A stretch of DNA of 50,070 nucleotides from Thermomucor indicae-seudaticae (GCA_000787465.1 JSYX01000224.1:1-50070); one strand, 5' to 3'; shown: positions 1 through 12,877, counted from the stretch's first letter. The notes: generated from the letters alone by a model not told the origin. Made by a program: numbers and translations.

Positions 1-1663
1 AAAAGTGAGTCCTCGATTCTTGAAAAGTCTATCTATGCTTAACAGGTATTCTAGCAAATGGATCAAACTCACTCGCCATAACAAATATGGCTACGACGCT
101 TATGTGTGTCAGCCTTGTATCTCGAGATTGGCCGGTTTGTTAAACTTATGACTTTTATAGGTGCCTGGCACCATACCCGGCATCTTGACTCTACGTATAA
201 CACTTAGCCTCCATCGCCGCCCTGAAACCTTTACATTGACTCTTCGTTTTAGCCAATACCAAAGGTAACAAAAGTATTTCTAAGGTCTTGGACTTTCACG
301 TGTTGCTCGCCTCTTGAGATTGCCAGGGGTTCCCGAAATACTTAACCTTCTCAGGGATCTGCATGGCCACCTTAGCAACCTTTGCCTGGAACCATTTAGC
401 TGAAGGAATTGATACATTTGAAGCACCAGTGTTCCTCTGCCAAAGAATCGTACGAAGCTTGATGTACTTGTTATTCCATCAATCTCCTCATAGTGCACAC
501 TGGACCATACACAGTGGTATGCGGAGTCTTCAATTGTTTATAAGACGTTGTGAGACGCTCAGTCATTGCTTCGATCTTGCACGGCGTCGTTGACAGCCTC
601 TTTTTCCGTCGCTGCAATGGGTTATGGCTTCCAGAGCTTCTCCAAGCAAATATTTCTATGTAGCTGGCAAGATTCCGTAACAATTGCTCACGTTCTCTTC
701 TGCGCAACTGTCCTTTAACGCAGCAAAGGAAAAGCCTCGTTATCTCATCGGATGAAAGGGCAAGAAAGGTTCGTGTTTATTTGTACGGCATCAATTTGCG
801 CAGCAATCTCTTTTGGGTGTTATCAGCAAAGGTAGATCGGCTCAAGCGATTGACACGTTCCGGTGAAAAGGACGAGTTCAAGTGACGTAAACCGACCTTC
901 CATCGCTTATAGTTCCCATTGCTGGTCGGGAAAAACCTATACAGACGTCAGCAAGCTTTAGAACATAAACTCTTATCATACGACTAACCGATTAGACATA
1001 CCGCTTTTTGGCACCTGAATGTGTCTTTAACTTTTGTGCCATGCCCCGTGCGGACTGGCCTTGCGGCTTGATTACAACATTAAAGACAATGCTACGTGCG
1101 GCAGCAGCTGCGAAACCGGATTAGCTACTAATTTACGCGGTCAATGCGAGGATGCATACTCAGGACGCTAAACATGTTGAGTGAACTGCTGCAGGGGATC
1201 CCACTGCTTGGACCTACCAAACCCAGTTAAGTGGCTTAGGACGTCCGGAAACCTTATAGTTGCGCTTGGTGTCCAAGTTACAGTACCTGAGCTCATAAGT
1301 GCTAGTTATATCATATCCCTAAGCTTTCAATTAAACGAGAGAAAAGCTACAATATCATTTCTGTGGAAACTCGTTGCTGACTGCTCGTTCGACTAGAACT
1401 ATAATAATATCCAGTCATGTTTAGTCTCTTCGAATAAAGGAATCCTATCTAAGATTCCATCTCTGCTGTAAGAGGATAAAGGCCGTTCAAATAGAAGTAC
1501 ATTACAGAACAATTATCCTTGCTGGAACGATATTATCTATTGACTGGTGATGTAAAATATCCGTATTGTCTTTTATTGTCTAGGTTGTTATGTACATGCT
1601 TGTTTGTAATGAAAAGAAAGCAGATTATAAAGTATGAATAAGATGCGAGAGGCACAAAGAAGT
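1..1663. other. Gene-poor stretch before the ABC transporter
   Basis: Only short open frames (under about 80 codons) occur here, with no recognisable domain. The right part lies downstream of the minus-strand ABC transporter stop and would hold its 3' UTR. I see no RNA gene, clear repeat or transposon end. Confidence 0.5.
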
Positions 1664-4600
1664 TTAACGTCTTGGCTTACGGAAGAGCCAGACGAAGAAG
1701 CAGAAACCAATGATGTTAAAGACCCAGAATGCGAACAGGATACCCCAGTCTCGGTACCGGTTTTCAAACGACCAACCAAGTTTTGTAAAATAGTCATCAC
1801 CGTAGCTGTACTGGCAGTAGTTGCAAAGCTCCGTGCTGTTCAGAGAAGCTTCGTCAATATAACCAGGGCCACCAGAGGCGAAGAAGTCTGCAGTATATTC
1901 CTGGCAAGTCTGTCCAGGTGGCGGACGGAAAGTCAAAAAGTCGTTCTCGCTACATACAACCTTGAGGTCATGGAGTTCGTTGATGATGAAACCTTCGATC
2001 AGGTAGTGGTAAGGATCCAGCCAATACATCCAAGAGCTCCAAAATTTGGGCATAGCGGTTGGTGGTTGCATAATACCGGCAAAAAGAATGAGGATGGACG
2101 AGAAGAATGGATTGATGACGGCCGCCATGGTAGGAGTGGTCGAAAATGAAGCGATCAAGAAGCCGAACGAAATGGAGAAGGAAATGAAGGTGCCGAAAAG
2201 CAGATAAAAGTAGCCAATACGGTCGGATGATGGCTGCAGACCAGCCGTCCAGTAGAAGCAGAACATGAAAAGCGCATCTGGTAGTATAGTATATCTTGTT
2301 AGGAGCAAAAAGAGATAAAGATTGTGTGTCGAAAGACGATAAGCTTACCAAAAACCCATATGTAGGGGATTTCGACAAGAATACAAGACAAAGCAAATGG
2401 TGCCCAGCCATAATACTTGGACGCATGTTCACGTCGGAACCACTGACGTTCCTCCATGAATCTGGGTTGAGCAAGCACAATCATCGAGTTCGCCATAATC
2501 AAGGTGGTGAAGATACAGAACAATCTAAGTGTTGTTTGTCACGAAACACTTAGTCGTCTTGCTTGCCACTGGAGCCTGGTACTCTTTCTTTCTTACCTGT
2601 TGTTCATATCTGCAGCCGAGTGGCCCAGCTTCCAGAACGAGAAACCAGAGAGCAGACCAATGAAGATGACATTCAAAAGACGGCCAACGTTGTAGGAAGG
2701 CGAGCGCCACCACGAGACGTTCATGCGCTTGTAGACAAGCCAGAATTGCTGCCAAAAGTTGAGAGAGTATGTCAGAGGTTTCTTAGTTTGGTTCTGGTCA
2801 ACTTGGCTATGAATACGCTCCAGTTCTTCGTTAAGCCTCTTGGCCTCTTCGGATTTCTCCCAGATATCAGCCCAGTCTGCTTGCGCAACGCCAGCTGTAC
2901 CAGCACCAACGACTTCCAGAATGTATTCAGCAGGGTTGGCGCTCGGAGAGCACTTGGTAGCACCGTGCGATTCAAAGTACTCGATCATCGTACGACAATC
3001 AGGGCCGATTTCGCCATGGTAAGCCGTTCTACCGCCTCGGACCAAAAGCAGAATGTGGTCAAAGTAGCTGAAAAGGGTAGCTGAAGGCTGGTGAATGGTG
3101 CAGAGAACGGGCCAGCCAGCATCAGCAAGTTTGCGAATGAAGCGGATAATGTTGAACGAAGATTGAGCATCAAGACCAGAGGTGGGTTCATCCAAGAACA
3201 GCAATTTTGGTTTTGCAACCAGTTCGACACCAATCGTTAGACGCTTGCGTTCTTCGACCGAGATACCCTTCTTGCTGCCGACCGTACCGATCAATGCATC
3301 TGCAATATTTTCCATTTCAAGCAACCCAATAATCTGTTCGACATAGGCATCCTTCTCTTCCTTGGGGACATCAGCAGGCTGTCGCAGGTAGGCCGAGAAC
3401 TTGAGAGCTTCACGCACGGTGGCATTGGGGTTGTGGACGTCCATTTGCTCACAGTAACCAGTGATGCGCTCAAAGTCACTAAAGAGCTTCTCGCCGTTCA
3501 GGTACATGCGACCTTCAATCTTGCCAATCGTCTTGCGCTGTGACAAAACGTCCAGAAGCGTAGTCTTGCCTGCACCAGAAGAACCCATCAGGGCTGTGAG
3601 ATGACCAGGTCGGACGATACCACCGACGTCGTTGAGCAGCTGTCGCTTGCCGCCCTTGACAGGAACAGTATAATTGATGTGTTGCCAAGAGAAAGTAGTG
3701 CCTTCAGTCACTGCTTCGAGCTCCTCATTGGCCTTGGACCTAGTAATGCGATCATCACCTTCCTTGGGTGCCCGACCGCGCTTGTAGACCTTGACTTGTG
3801 AACCGCCACCGCTGCTGACATCGAGGTACTCCATAAAGAGGGCAGTCATGATACTGAAGAAGAAGAAGAAAAGCAGGACAGCCACATAGTCGATCCAGCG
3901 CTGCCAGGTGTCGTAACCATAAGTTGCCTTGAGATAGTTGTCACCGAGAACATAGCTGTCGCCGGGCTGGGCACCATGGACAGAACAGGCCTTGTACGCT
4001 TGGTCCATGTAGCCAGGGCCATAGGGCACCGAGTTACCTTGGCCTTCACAAGAGAAGTAATTGCCGTGCATTTCGTTGGAAATGATTGCCTTGTATGCAT
4101 AAGCCATCGGGTTGATCCAGTAGATCCACATAAGCCAGGGATGCATACGAGTGTACGGGATCAAGTAGCCAGAATAAATGAGGAAGGCAATCAAGATAAC
4201 ACTGGAAGTTTGCGAGCCGATAAAGAAGTTGGGCGAGAAACTGCCAAACATACGGAAAAAGCCGTTCATAGCCAGATTGATAAAGATTAGATTGAGCATG
4301 TAGGTAAAGTACTAAAAAAACACAGTAAGTATTGATCGATCAACATTTGGTTTTTTGAAGCTTTACCTGTCCGGCAGTCAGCGCCAAACCGCTCATAAAG
4401 TATACACAGATCTGGAAGATAACAACCTGAATGATGGCCAATGGAATATCTGCCACAACTTGGGCCAAATAAAAGAATGCTGGGCGATACAGTGCGAAAG
4501 ACTTGTGCTTGTCCAGGATGCCACGACCTTGCATAAACGTAGCAAGTTCAGCCTGGGAGACGAGCGAATTGAAGGTCAAACTGAAGAAGAGGAAACCACC

Positions 4601-6323
4601 ACGAGAAAAGGCGCCGGATGCGTCTTTGGGCATCTGGAAGAAGACGGAAGACATGATAAGTCCCTTGAAAACGACACCAGCGTAACGCGAGAAAAGCGCG
4701 CCCTTGTCACCTAGAAACCAATGAAGACGACTTAGTAAAAGAGCGTAACGATGGTAAAGAGAAGATGATACGTACCATAGATAAGCTGGAATTGGCGGAT
4801 GGTCAAAGCCTTGATCTGTTGGAATGGAGTAGCAATGAAGGGAGATTTTTTGCCGGCATGTTTCTGATGAGCTTCTTCGACAGCCTTGCGGAAAGCAACG
4901 TCAGGGCGCGTTTGCTGAATTTTGTTTTCGTATTCAGCAACGACTTGTTGCATTTCTTTGCAAATGTCAGACTTGAGATAGGCTTCTTCGAATTGTCGAG
5001 GAGTCTCTGGGACCTTGCCCTCAAATCCTGGCTTGGGTTCACGCTCAAGATGGTTCGTGATACCAGTCAAAAAGTCAGGCGTGGACTTACGCGGAGGAGC
5101 GTAGAAGCCCATATTCTCGAAATATTGGCGAGCCTTATCAACGGGACCAAAATAGATGCAGTAACCTTCGTAGAGGACCAAGGTCAGATCGAAAAGGTGA
5201 AAGATGCTGTCGGAAGCCTGGTAAAGCGTAGCGACAGTGGTCTTTTTCAGGATGTCGGTCATGATACGAAGAGAGCGCACATAGTCCAAAGCCGAGGCAG
5301 CATCAAGACCACGCGTACTACAATCCCAGCAATTGATACAGGAACCGGTTGTCATTTGTTCTGCGATTGTCAAACGCTTGCGTTCACCGCCGGAAAGACC
5401 ACGAACGAATTCATTGCCGACGACGGTGTCCATTTGCTTGGTCAGACCAAGCATGTTACCGAGCATGTACAAGACATTGTTGATAAACTCCTTCTTGGCT
5501 TGATGTTGGAGACGTTTGCCAGGCGTCTTGAGACGTAGGGCGAACTGGAGAGTCTGTCTGGCCGTCAGGGTTGGGTAGTTGATATCCTCTTCTTGGTTAT
5601 AGCAGACTTCGCCTCGATAGTACTTTGCAAATTCTTGAGCGTCGATACCGCCATACTTGACATCGCCATTGATTTCTGTGAAACCTTTGCGCAGATTTGA
5701 CATGACGCGGAGCAGAGTCGTACACCCAGCACCAGGACGACCAAGAACGAGAAGCATCTGGCCAGGCTTGCAGTAGCAATTGATTTTGTTCAGGATGGTA
5801 CGATCATGGCCTTGCTTACGACCCCACTTCCAAAACTTGACGAGGGTCTCAAACGCTGTTAAGTTGGTAGGAATCCACTGGGCGTCCGCACCAAGACCCT
5901 TTTTTTGATAATTTGTTTGTTAGGAAGAGGGAATTGAGTCATAGAATGGGGAAAGATGGATGTATTTACCATCACAGTAAGGTCTTTCACGACTATACCC
6001 AGATGTTTAGGCTGGAAGCCTTCTTCATTTTGCTGTCGATCAATATCCGAAAGGTAATCCGTCAGATCAAATTGGTCGCCAGGCGCGCCCTTTTCAAGAT
6101 CTTCCTTATCAGCAGCAATTGTCGATTGCTTGGTCAACTCTCGACGCATCTCTTCGTAGCTCTGCATAGCATGGTCGATGTCGACTGCGTTCCCAGTAGC
6201 TTCACCAAAACCGCCTGCACTGCTCTTGGTCCGAGACAACGGGCTGCCGAGTTCAATGTGTTCTGGTATCCTGGAACTCCGCCGCCAAAGTTGTGGCTGT
6301 CGCTCATTTTCTACCGTCTCCAT
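1664..6323 (-). CDS. PDR-type full-size ABC transporter (ABCG family)
   Basis: Plasma-membrane ATP-driven exporter of the fungal pleiotropic drug resistance family. Six exons: 6323-5970, 5898-4776, 4710-4367, 4311-2597, 2524-2349, 2277-1664. They join to 1,441 residues, the usual PDR length. The order is NBD1-TMD1-NBD2-TMD2, the reversed PDR layout. NBD1 has the PDR-specific Walker A with Cys (GRPGAGCTT, about residues 171-179), signature VRGLSGGERKR (about 283) and the WD form of Walker B (CINCWD, about 309). NBD2 has canonical Walker A GSSGAGKTT (about 850-858), the degenerate signature ISVEERKRLTIG and LLFLDEPTSGLD (about 977-988). This asymmetric pairing of one normal and one degenerate ATP site is known for the family. 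The first ATG after an in-frame TTG is taken as start; a TATA box lies about 65 bp upstream. The substrate cannot be read from sequence. Confidence 0.95.
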
Positions 6324-6387
6324 TGCTGGAAGCTGGAACAAGAAAAAGAGCTGGCTGGAGGCTCAATCGGTCTAACAAATGGTCCTC

Positions 6388-6397
6388 TTATATATAA
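6388..6397 (-). promoter_or_regulatory. TATA box of the ABC transporter gene
   Basis: TTATATATAA lies about 65 bp upstream of the transporter ATG on the same strand. The spacing suits a TATA box with a 5' UTR of about 35 nt. Assigned from sequence and spacing only. Confidence 0.6.
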
Positions 6398-7726
6398 GGG
6401 CAGGGCGCCCAAACGTGCGGGCGGGCCAACAATGGGCAGCGGCAAAAATATGTGGTCCATAGGGTTAGGGAAAAACCATTCATCAATATATTAACTCCGC
6501 TCACTCTGCCCAGAGTGGCATATCGCGTTGTGATATACCATCGCTTTGAAGGCAACAGATTCTGTCTGTAGCGATGAATAGTGATATTCATTCAATAACG
6601 GTCATTCACTTTTTCTGATGTTGTCGAGAGGAAAATGGTAAACAAAAAGGGTGAAGTAAACAGCTTCACCACTGACAAGACCTGGGAATTCGATTTCCCG
6701 AATGTGGCCATCGGCATCTCGGGAAACATCAAGAAGTTCACTGAAAAGCCAGACCGATCCATAAATAAATAATATGTACATGTTCTGCGAAGCAAATGAT
6801 ATACATAGGTACGTTCTCTTGTCATGCAAAAGCAACTGTACTAATAATTTAGTTTGATAAAGAAATGTGTCCGTACTGCGGACACTGATCTGTCGACCTA
6901 AGTTGGAGAAGTTTTGGTTGGCAAGGGGAAAGCTTAACCCGAGAGTTCCTTTCTTAGTATCATATCCCCGCTTCGGATAACATGTCCGTTCCATGTTGAA
7001 AACGGTGCGCACTAATGAGATATAAAGAACATGATAAGAACCTTGACGTTAAACTTTTATCTGCCACTAGTCCCTTTATCAGTAACCGGATCAACCGATG
7101 TAGCGGATGGTTTGAAGCAGCAAATGTGAATTACCGTGATGGCAGTCAGAGACGACTTGGGTCCTCTGTTCCAGAAACAAACTCATTGCACGTCAGGTAC
7201 ATGGATCTCATTCCTGACTATAGATACCCGAAGTTCACACGAATTAGCCCAAAGTCTGATTTGTTTGTTTGTAGTCCGTGGTGAGTCGAGATAGGAGCAT
7301 GGCATGAATTAATAATCAGATTGTAAAGCCTAGACAGCGAAGTCCTTTCCGAACATTTTACCGAACCCAGCGGCGTACACTGTCGGATGGACAAGCCATA
7401 TCGGAGAAGTTATCGACGGTCTTGGATCTTGACATGTTGTGGCAATCTCGGAACCGAGAACAAGAGATAAAACAGCACGAGCATATCGTCCACTTTGAGT
7501 ATATCGGACATGAAACGCCTTATCATTGCATTACATATGAAAATTCCAACAGATCAGCAGTGTGTTTACCTGTGTTTTGTGCAAATATTGCCCTCATGAC
7601 GATATTTCCTGGAAGAGATCGAAGGAGAGAGTGAGAGAAAGAAATAGGAGAGAAGAAAAAAAAGTCGATTTAAGTAACAACGACACGTAAGACACCTCTT
7701 CTTTTCTTCAATTGTCGATTAAAGAA
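6398..7726. other. Intergenic region between ABC transporter and chitinase
   Basis: This divergent intergenic region of about 1.3 kb holds the promoters of the minus-strand transporter and the plus-strand chitinase. The segment just before the chitinase ATG is purine-rich (7615-7670). The longest open frame (minus, 6602-7012) lacks an early ATG and shows no domain. Nothing else is recognisable. Confidence 0.5.
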
Positions 7727-9641
7727 ATGCGTATCTTTCGCTCTGTATGGCAAATGATTTTGATCCCCTTATGGATCCACGGGATCAATGCAGCTTTCCT
7801 TCAGGGACCAAGCGTTGTCACGTACTGGGGTCAGGTAAGACAGAAATAAAGAAGGTATCGTGCGTCATGTATAGACAGAATGACGTGTTCTGTCTCTCCA
7901 TCAGAACTCGGCAGGAGCCACAGACAGTGGTGGTCAAAAGAACCTTGCTGCATACTGCGACGGCTCGTCAGACGCCATCATCATGGCGTTTATCAACCAG
8001 TTCAACGTTGGTGGTCTTCCGAATTTGAACCTTGCGAATGCTTGTCAGGGAAGCTTTTTCCAAAGCACGAAGCTCTTGAGCTGTCCACAGGTCGCCGATG
8101 GTAAGTAAGGGAAGCGCGGTAATTTTGATGCGACCTTGACTGAACCCAAGAAAAAGATATCAAAACATGTCAGTCCAAAGGCATCAAGATCTTGCTTTCG
8201 TTAGGTGGCGCCAGCGGTGCTTATGGTTTCTCAAACGACGATGACGGTGTGACGTTTGCCAATACTTTATGGAACCTTTTTGGCAACGGAAAGAGCGACA
8301 CGCGTCCATTTGGTGACGCTATCCTGGACGGATTTGATCTGGATATTGAAGGCGGCGGATCGACTGGATACGTGGTAAGTTAACGATGACAGTAATAGAT
8401 TGGCAGACCAGTTGTTTCAATTTGCACGTGTCAACACCATCAGGCCTTTGTGAATCAGCTACGCAAGCTGTACGCTTCCGATACATCCAAAACTTACTAC
8501 ATCACTGCTGCCCCTCAGGTAACAAAATCATTTCTGAGTGCAAGGATAAAGCCCCGTTACTGACATAAATCAACAGTGCCCGTTCCCTGATGCTATCCTC
8601 GGGTCAGTTATCAGTGACGCCTCATTTGATGCGGTGAATGTCCAGTTCTACAACAATTATTGTGCGGCGACCAGCGGCAGTAGCTTTAACTTTGGAACAT
8701 GGGACCATTGGGCCAAATCGGGTTCGCCCAACAGAAACGTCAAGGTGCTCCTTGGCATACCAGGCTCACCCACTGCAGCTGGTAGCGGGTATGTTCCCTT
8801 TAGTCAACTGACGAACATTGTTCAGTCTATCAGCGGTCAATATTCAAGCTATGGTGGCGTCACTGTATGGGACGCGTCACAGTCCTATAGCAACACGGAG
8901 GTATCGCCAAACTATGCTGCGGCATTGGCAGGACTTGTGCACGGTAGTGGTGCAGTTCCATCGTCACCTGCTAGTAGCGCTGTATCTTCATCTGTTACAC
9001 CCACCAGCAGTTCAGCAGTTTCTAATACCAGTTCGAGTGCAGTTCCCACGACGCCTTCCTCATTCTGCGATAACCACCATGGATCTTGCTCTACAGAGAA
9101 TCAATTCGTCTGCGCTGCTCAAGGTACCTACGCTGTCTGCGACCATGGCAAATGGACTCTCTCTTCTTGCCCACCTGGCACCTCGTGCTTTAGCACAACA
9201 GATGGTGAATCTATCTACTGCGGCTTTGCGGCAACAACAACAACCACCAACACCACTGGGACGCCTAGTAGCCCAGGCACGTGCATTTCCCATCCAAACG
9301 TCAACAGTGTCCCACGTACTCTTCATTCCACTGTGGCTGCCGAACTTTTCATTGATTATGTTTCGGGTGACCGAAAGACGTTCAGGGCTCTGATCAACGC
9401 ACGTCGCCTGGACAGCCGTCCATTTGGATCAAGCGTCGTGGTTGAAATGACGGCCCCGCCATCCATCAATATCACTGGGACTCAGCAAGGCATCACCCAA
9501 CAGACTGGTCGCACGGTAAGAATGCAGATCAAAAACGCTTACAAGAAAAGCATGGCCATGATCATTATGCTTGATGGGGGTGTCACCAATAGCTCTATGC
9601 TTGTGGCACCCGACGCAACCAGATTGAAGTTCCTTTCGTAG
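7727..9641 (+). CDS. Secreted GH18 chitinase with C-terminal extension
   Basis: Endochitinase-type glycoside hydrolase family 18 enzyme hydrolysing beta-1,4-GlcNAc links of chitin. Five exons: 7727-7834, 7905-8100, 8157-8374, 8444-8518, 8577-9641; 553 residues. The N-terminus is hydrophobic ([15 protein letters not shown]), which fits a signal peptide. The catalytic DxxDxDxE motif reads DGFDLDIE, with the acid Glu near residue 166. SLGGAS upstream is the second conserved GH18 strand. The order after the barrel is a Ser/Thr/Pro-rich linker, a Cys-rich segment (about 370-425) resembling small fungal chitin-binding modules such as CBM19, another linker, then a roughly 110-residue C-terminal region that I do not recognise. 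The tail ends hydrophilic, so no GPI signal is evident. Likely role: wall remodelling or chitin use. Confidence 0.93.
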
Positions 9642-10040
9642 CCGTAGCTTATGTTGTAAAGACTTCACCCCATTACACGATATGATCGATATGTATGTGT
9701 GATATGTATATGTGGACTGTTTTCCTGTATAAAATATTTCTGAATCCATTGTTGGCATGTAGTCCAAATCCAGATTTCGAGTGTCTCTTAATGCAGGACG
9801 ATTATTCATTATACATGTGTCGACTATAAAAGGTATGCAGTGCCAAAATGACAAAGGAGTGAATAATTCAAAGAAAGAAAAAAACATATGGTACACGGAA
9901 AACCTTGGTCAAGGGTAAAGGGGGGAAAGCTGTACATGTGCAGATAAGATAGTTATATGACAAGGGAAGAGAAACGAAATCAGAATTGTGGATGGAACAA
10001 TTTACCAAGAGAGAAACCGTGAATGTGAAAGATTTCAGAG

Positions 10041-12156
10041 TTACGAAGTTGAAGGAGATCCACTGGTTCTCAAAGGAGACAGACCACTGTTGTGCTGTTG
10101 CGCAGCCGCCATAGCCGCCATATTGGCTGCAATCATGCCATTCGCCATAGCCACCGCAGCTTGTTGTGGGGTCATCTTTGTCCGACTGTTCTGCCGCTTC
10201 ATTGGGAGAGCCGAAAGACCTTGACGATTGACTGAACCGCTTGCCATACCGTTCAGAAGGGGTCTGTTAAGATTACCCGTTCTTGACTGTGGCGAACTGA
10301 GACTAGCAGGTGATGCGAAAGGAACGGTGACCAGGTTCCGTAAGTCAGCTTCAGAAAGCAATTGAATCTGGTGCTGCATGTATCTTTGATTCAGTTAGCA
10401 ACTTGTATGCTCTGCAGTTTATATTATCCATGCTTACTTGTCGTCCATTTCATCAACTTCGACTGGCTCTTCATCTTCACTGGATTCGGAGTCAAACCGG
10501 TATTTGTCGAATATTGGTTCTTGCAAAGCACCTGGCTTGGTCTTGCCTCCGCCACGTGCGTCGGATGGGTGGTGATGATGACGGAATCCAACCCTATCAA
10601 TGAGAACACGCCCACCTCGGCCGATACGTTTCCGAAACCGAATTCGTTTGTGCTCCTGCGATAACGGTTGATAAAATTGCTTTGGTAGAGGAAGCGGAAA
10701 AGGTTGATAGGGGCACTGTAAACAATTATCTTGGTAAGGCAAAAAGCCAACTCTGCCACAATAATAAGAACATACTTCTGTGACATCTTCGTATCCTGCG
10801 TCTTGCTCCTGCTTACGAGCAAGTTCTGCTTCAATAGCAAGCTGGATAGGTGATTTCTCTTGCCGGCCGTCATCACGCTTGAGTTTGTTGAGTGGAATTT
10901 TGATGGTTGCACTGGATGACATCAATGGAAATTTTTAAGTGAGCGAGGATAAATAGGCAACCTTTCCTTCTTTTACTACTTACCCAGAAGTTCCAGGTTC
11001 AAGTGAGGTCTTCCTCTTTTTCTTTGACAACGGTAGCAAGTCTTCATCTTCCTTGATACCAAGTTGGCGTTGATATTCTCGTAACTTGCATTTCAAATCG
11101 AATACGGCATGCTCCACAACGAGGCCTTCTTTTCTTATCTTCTCTCGCCGCAAAACCATCTCCAAAAGGTTCCTTGCCATCTCCATTTCGGTACGCAACT
11201 TCCTTAGCCGTTCCAAGGATTGTTGATCGGTTCGTCGAGTCTTGCGGATTGGCTTCGTTTCTCTTCGTCGGAAGCAAACATAGGGATCAATTTCGCCTTT
11301 CAAAACATCTTCGTACTGTAGTTGCGGCATGATGGGTTTCCCTTGACGTTCAAGTCGGCGGGTTTTCCAGTGAGTATAGATAGACTCATAATACGGTGAT
11401 AGGTCAGACTGTTGTGGCATTTCAGCTCGCATAGCTTCAAAGGAAGGGAACTGGGAGGTGTCCTGTTGATGATGTGTAAGTCAGCTGTTGTGTGATGGAA
11501 AGGAAGAACGTTTGTGCTCACCAAGTTAAGATGAGGCCAGTGTTGGTTGGCAGTGGATTCAAACTGCCACATCACTTTTTCAAAGTCGTCTTCAGACAAC
11601 GGCGAGTCTCGGTTGGCGTTATATTGCTTAAGGAAAGCATCGTCTTGTTCGTCCATAACATAGGGGCATCCTATAGAGTCCTCCACAGTGGCCGAGAAAC
11701 GAATCAGGGCGGAGGGTTCCTTGAAGCGTTTGTTGTAGTTCTTGCGGTACTCTTTCTCTGGGATAGTACGGGAAGCATCAGGTGTAGGAATATATCTCTG
11801 GATCTTGGAACCTGTGGTCACCGCCGCATGCGCAGCAGAGATGGCTGCTTGCAGGTCATGCTACACAAGAAGGAAAATGCTCAGTTGTCAGCAGGGGTCT
11901 GTATATCCGTATTGTAAAAAGAAATTTGCAGCGAAATGATGAATGTGGCCCACACCCCCAAAAAATACAGAACAAGACTAGGTATCGATTGCTATGTACA
12001 AACCTCTTCCTCCTCCTCCTTTTCAACGCCTGTCTCTATCTGAGGAACAGCTCGTTGAACGTTGGCTGCATCAGTGAGGTCGGGAAGTTGAGACTCTCTG
12101 AACACAGGAAGGGGGTGTCTGGGCGATAACTTTTTGACTCGGAATCGTGAGACCAT
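10041..12156 (-). CDS. EPL1: Enhancer of polycomb-like protein, NuA4 subunit
   Basis: Scaffold subunit of the nuclear NuA4 histone H4/H2A acetyltransferase (Esa1-Epl1-Yng2 core). Six exons: 12156-12004, 11860-11522, 11462-10984, 10911-10776, 10715-10438, 10383-10041; 575 residues. The N-terminus has the EPcA features: FRVKKLSPRHPLPV, then QLPDL and ETGVEKEEEEE followed by HDLQAAI. The middle contains the conserved IDPYVCFRRRE...RKTRRTDQQSLERLR segment and a helical region. The C-terminus has ATIKIPLNKL and QLLSEADLRNL, then an Ala/Met-rich tail. Intron 4 (10775-10716) is 60 nt, a multiple of three and stop-free, so its retention would insert 20 residues. Identification rests on collinear match to the family. 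Confidence 0.93.
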
Positions 12157-12366
12157 CTGATCTTTGAGATGACAGATGAGCTCTCTAGCAAAACCAACTG
12201 TTGCAAGCCTAGGCTGCAAATACTAAGAAAGAACCTTTACCTTTGCTCTTCTTTCTCTATTTCAATACTTGAACGAAGTGCAAATTCTCCCACCCTTTCT
12301 TAACCCCCACGCTTGTATATTGACTATTGTAAAGTTCGGGCCGCGGCCCCTCGTAAAAAATTTTTG

Positions 12367-12390
12367 CGTCTACGTCACACGTGCGTCACC
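12367..12390. promoter_or_regulatory. CRE-like and E-box elements upstream of EPL1
   Basis: TACGTCA (12371-12377), CACGTG (12378-12383) and CGTCA (12384-12388) are packed together about 215-235 bp upstream of the EPL1 ATG. TACGTCA matches bZIP/ATF (CRE) sites and CACGTG matches bHLH sites. A perfect 12-bp palindrome, GGGCCGCGGCCC, lies at about 12340-12351. Regulatory function is inferred from motif match only. Confidence 0.4.
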
Positions 12391-12532
12391 GACTTCAAAT
12401 AGACGCTGCACGGTTTGCATGCGAAAAGGAGCGAATTATTGCTTGCTTGACCCTATCGAACTAATAAGTAACCGGAGAATGTAGAGAAAAGCATAACACT
12501 TCTTTCAAAGAAAATAGAGAAAAATTTTTGGT

Positions 12533-12877
12533 TCACACATTTTCCTCAGTGCCCTGGAGTCGGCTTCCTTCATCTGCCACTCTAAGCATCCAGGCTGCAG
12601 GACTGCGAGCTTCGTAGTGGTCAAGCAAATCCTGAACTGCGTTAGCCCACAGGCCTGAGCCAGCTACTTGGCCATCACTCCAACGACGACCGATCGGCCG
12701 AAAAGCTTCTGTGTACTGAGAAGCGAGTAACCAAAGATGCTGGGGCTGCCAAGAGAATGTCGCGCATACAGCGCTCACCCAGACTACCATAGATAAGATA
12801 CTGCGATCCTCAGGATACGCTGCCAACCGCTTTGGGTTATCGAACGTTCCATGTGCATCCAAACTGTGTGTATGCAT
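12533..12877 (-). CDS. Hypothetical protein (weak)
   Basis: Minus-strand frame of 114 residues from the internal ATG at 12877; the frame is open further upstream to about 13123 without another ATG. The tail (LWANAVQDLLDHYEARSPAAWMLRV) looks helical and protein-like, but I recognise no family. It lies between the EPL1 promoter and the divergent gene starting at 13260. It may be the last exon of a larger gene or non-coding; I could not find a convincing upstream exon. Confidence 0.3.
   Translation of the reverse strand: MHTHSLDAHGTFDNPKRLAAYPEDRSILSMVVWVSAVCATFSWQPQHLWLLASQYTEAFRPIGRRWSDGQVAGSGLWANAVQDLLDHYEARSPAAWMLRVADEGSRLQGTEENV

Noticed and set aside
2563..5538. Long plus-strand open frames opposite the ABC transporter
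   Set aside because: They are antisense shadows of a strongly conserved coding sequence and show no domains of their own.
6602..7012. 136-codon minus-strand open frame between the transporter and the chitinase
   Set aside because: It starts from a GTG, has no early ATG, no recognisable domain and no splice partners, and lies in the likely promoter region of two genes.
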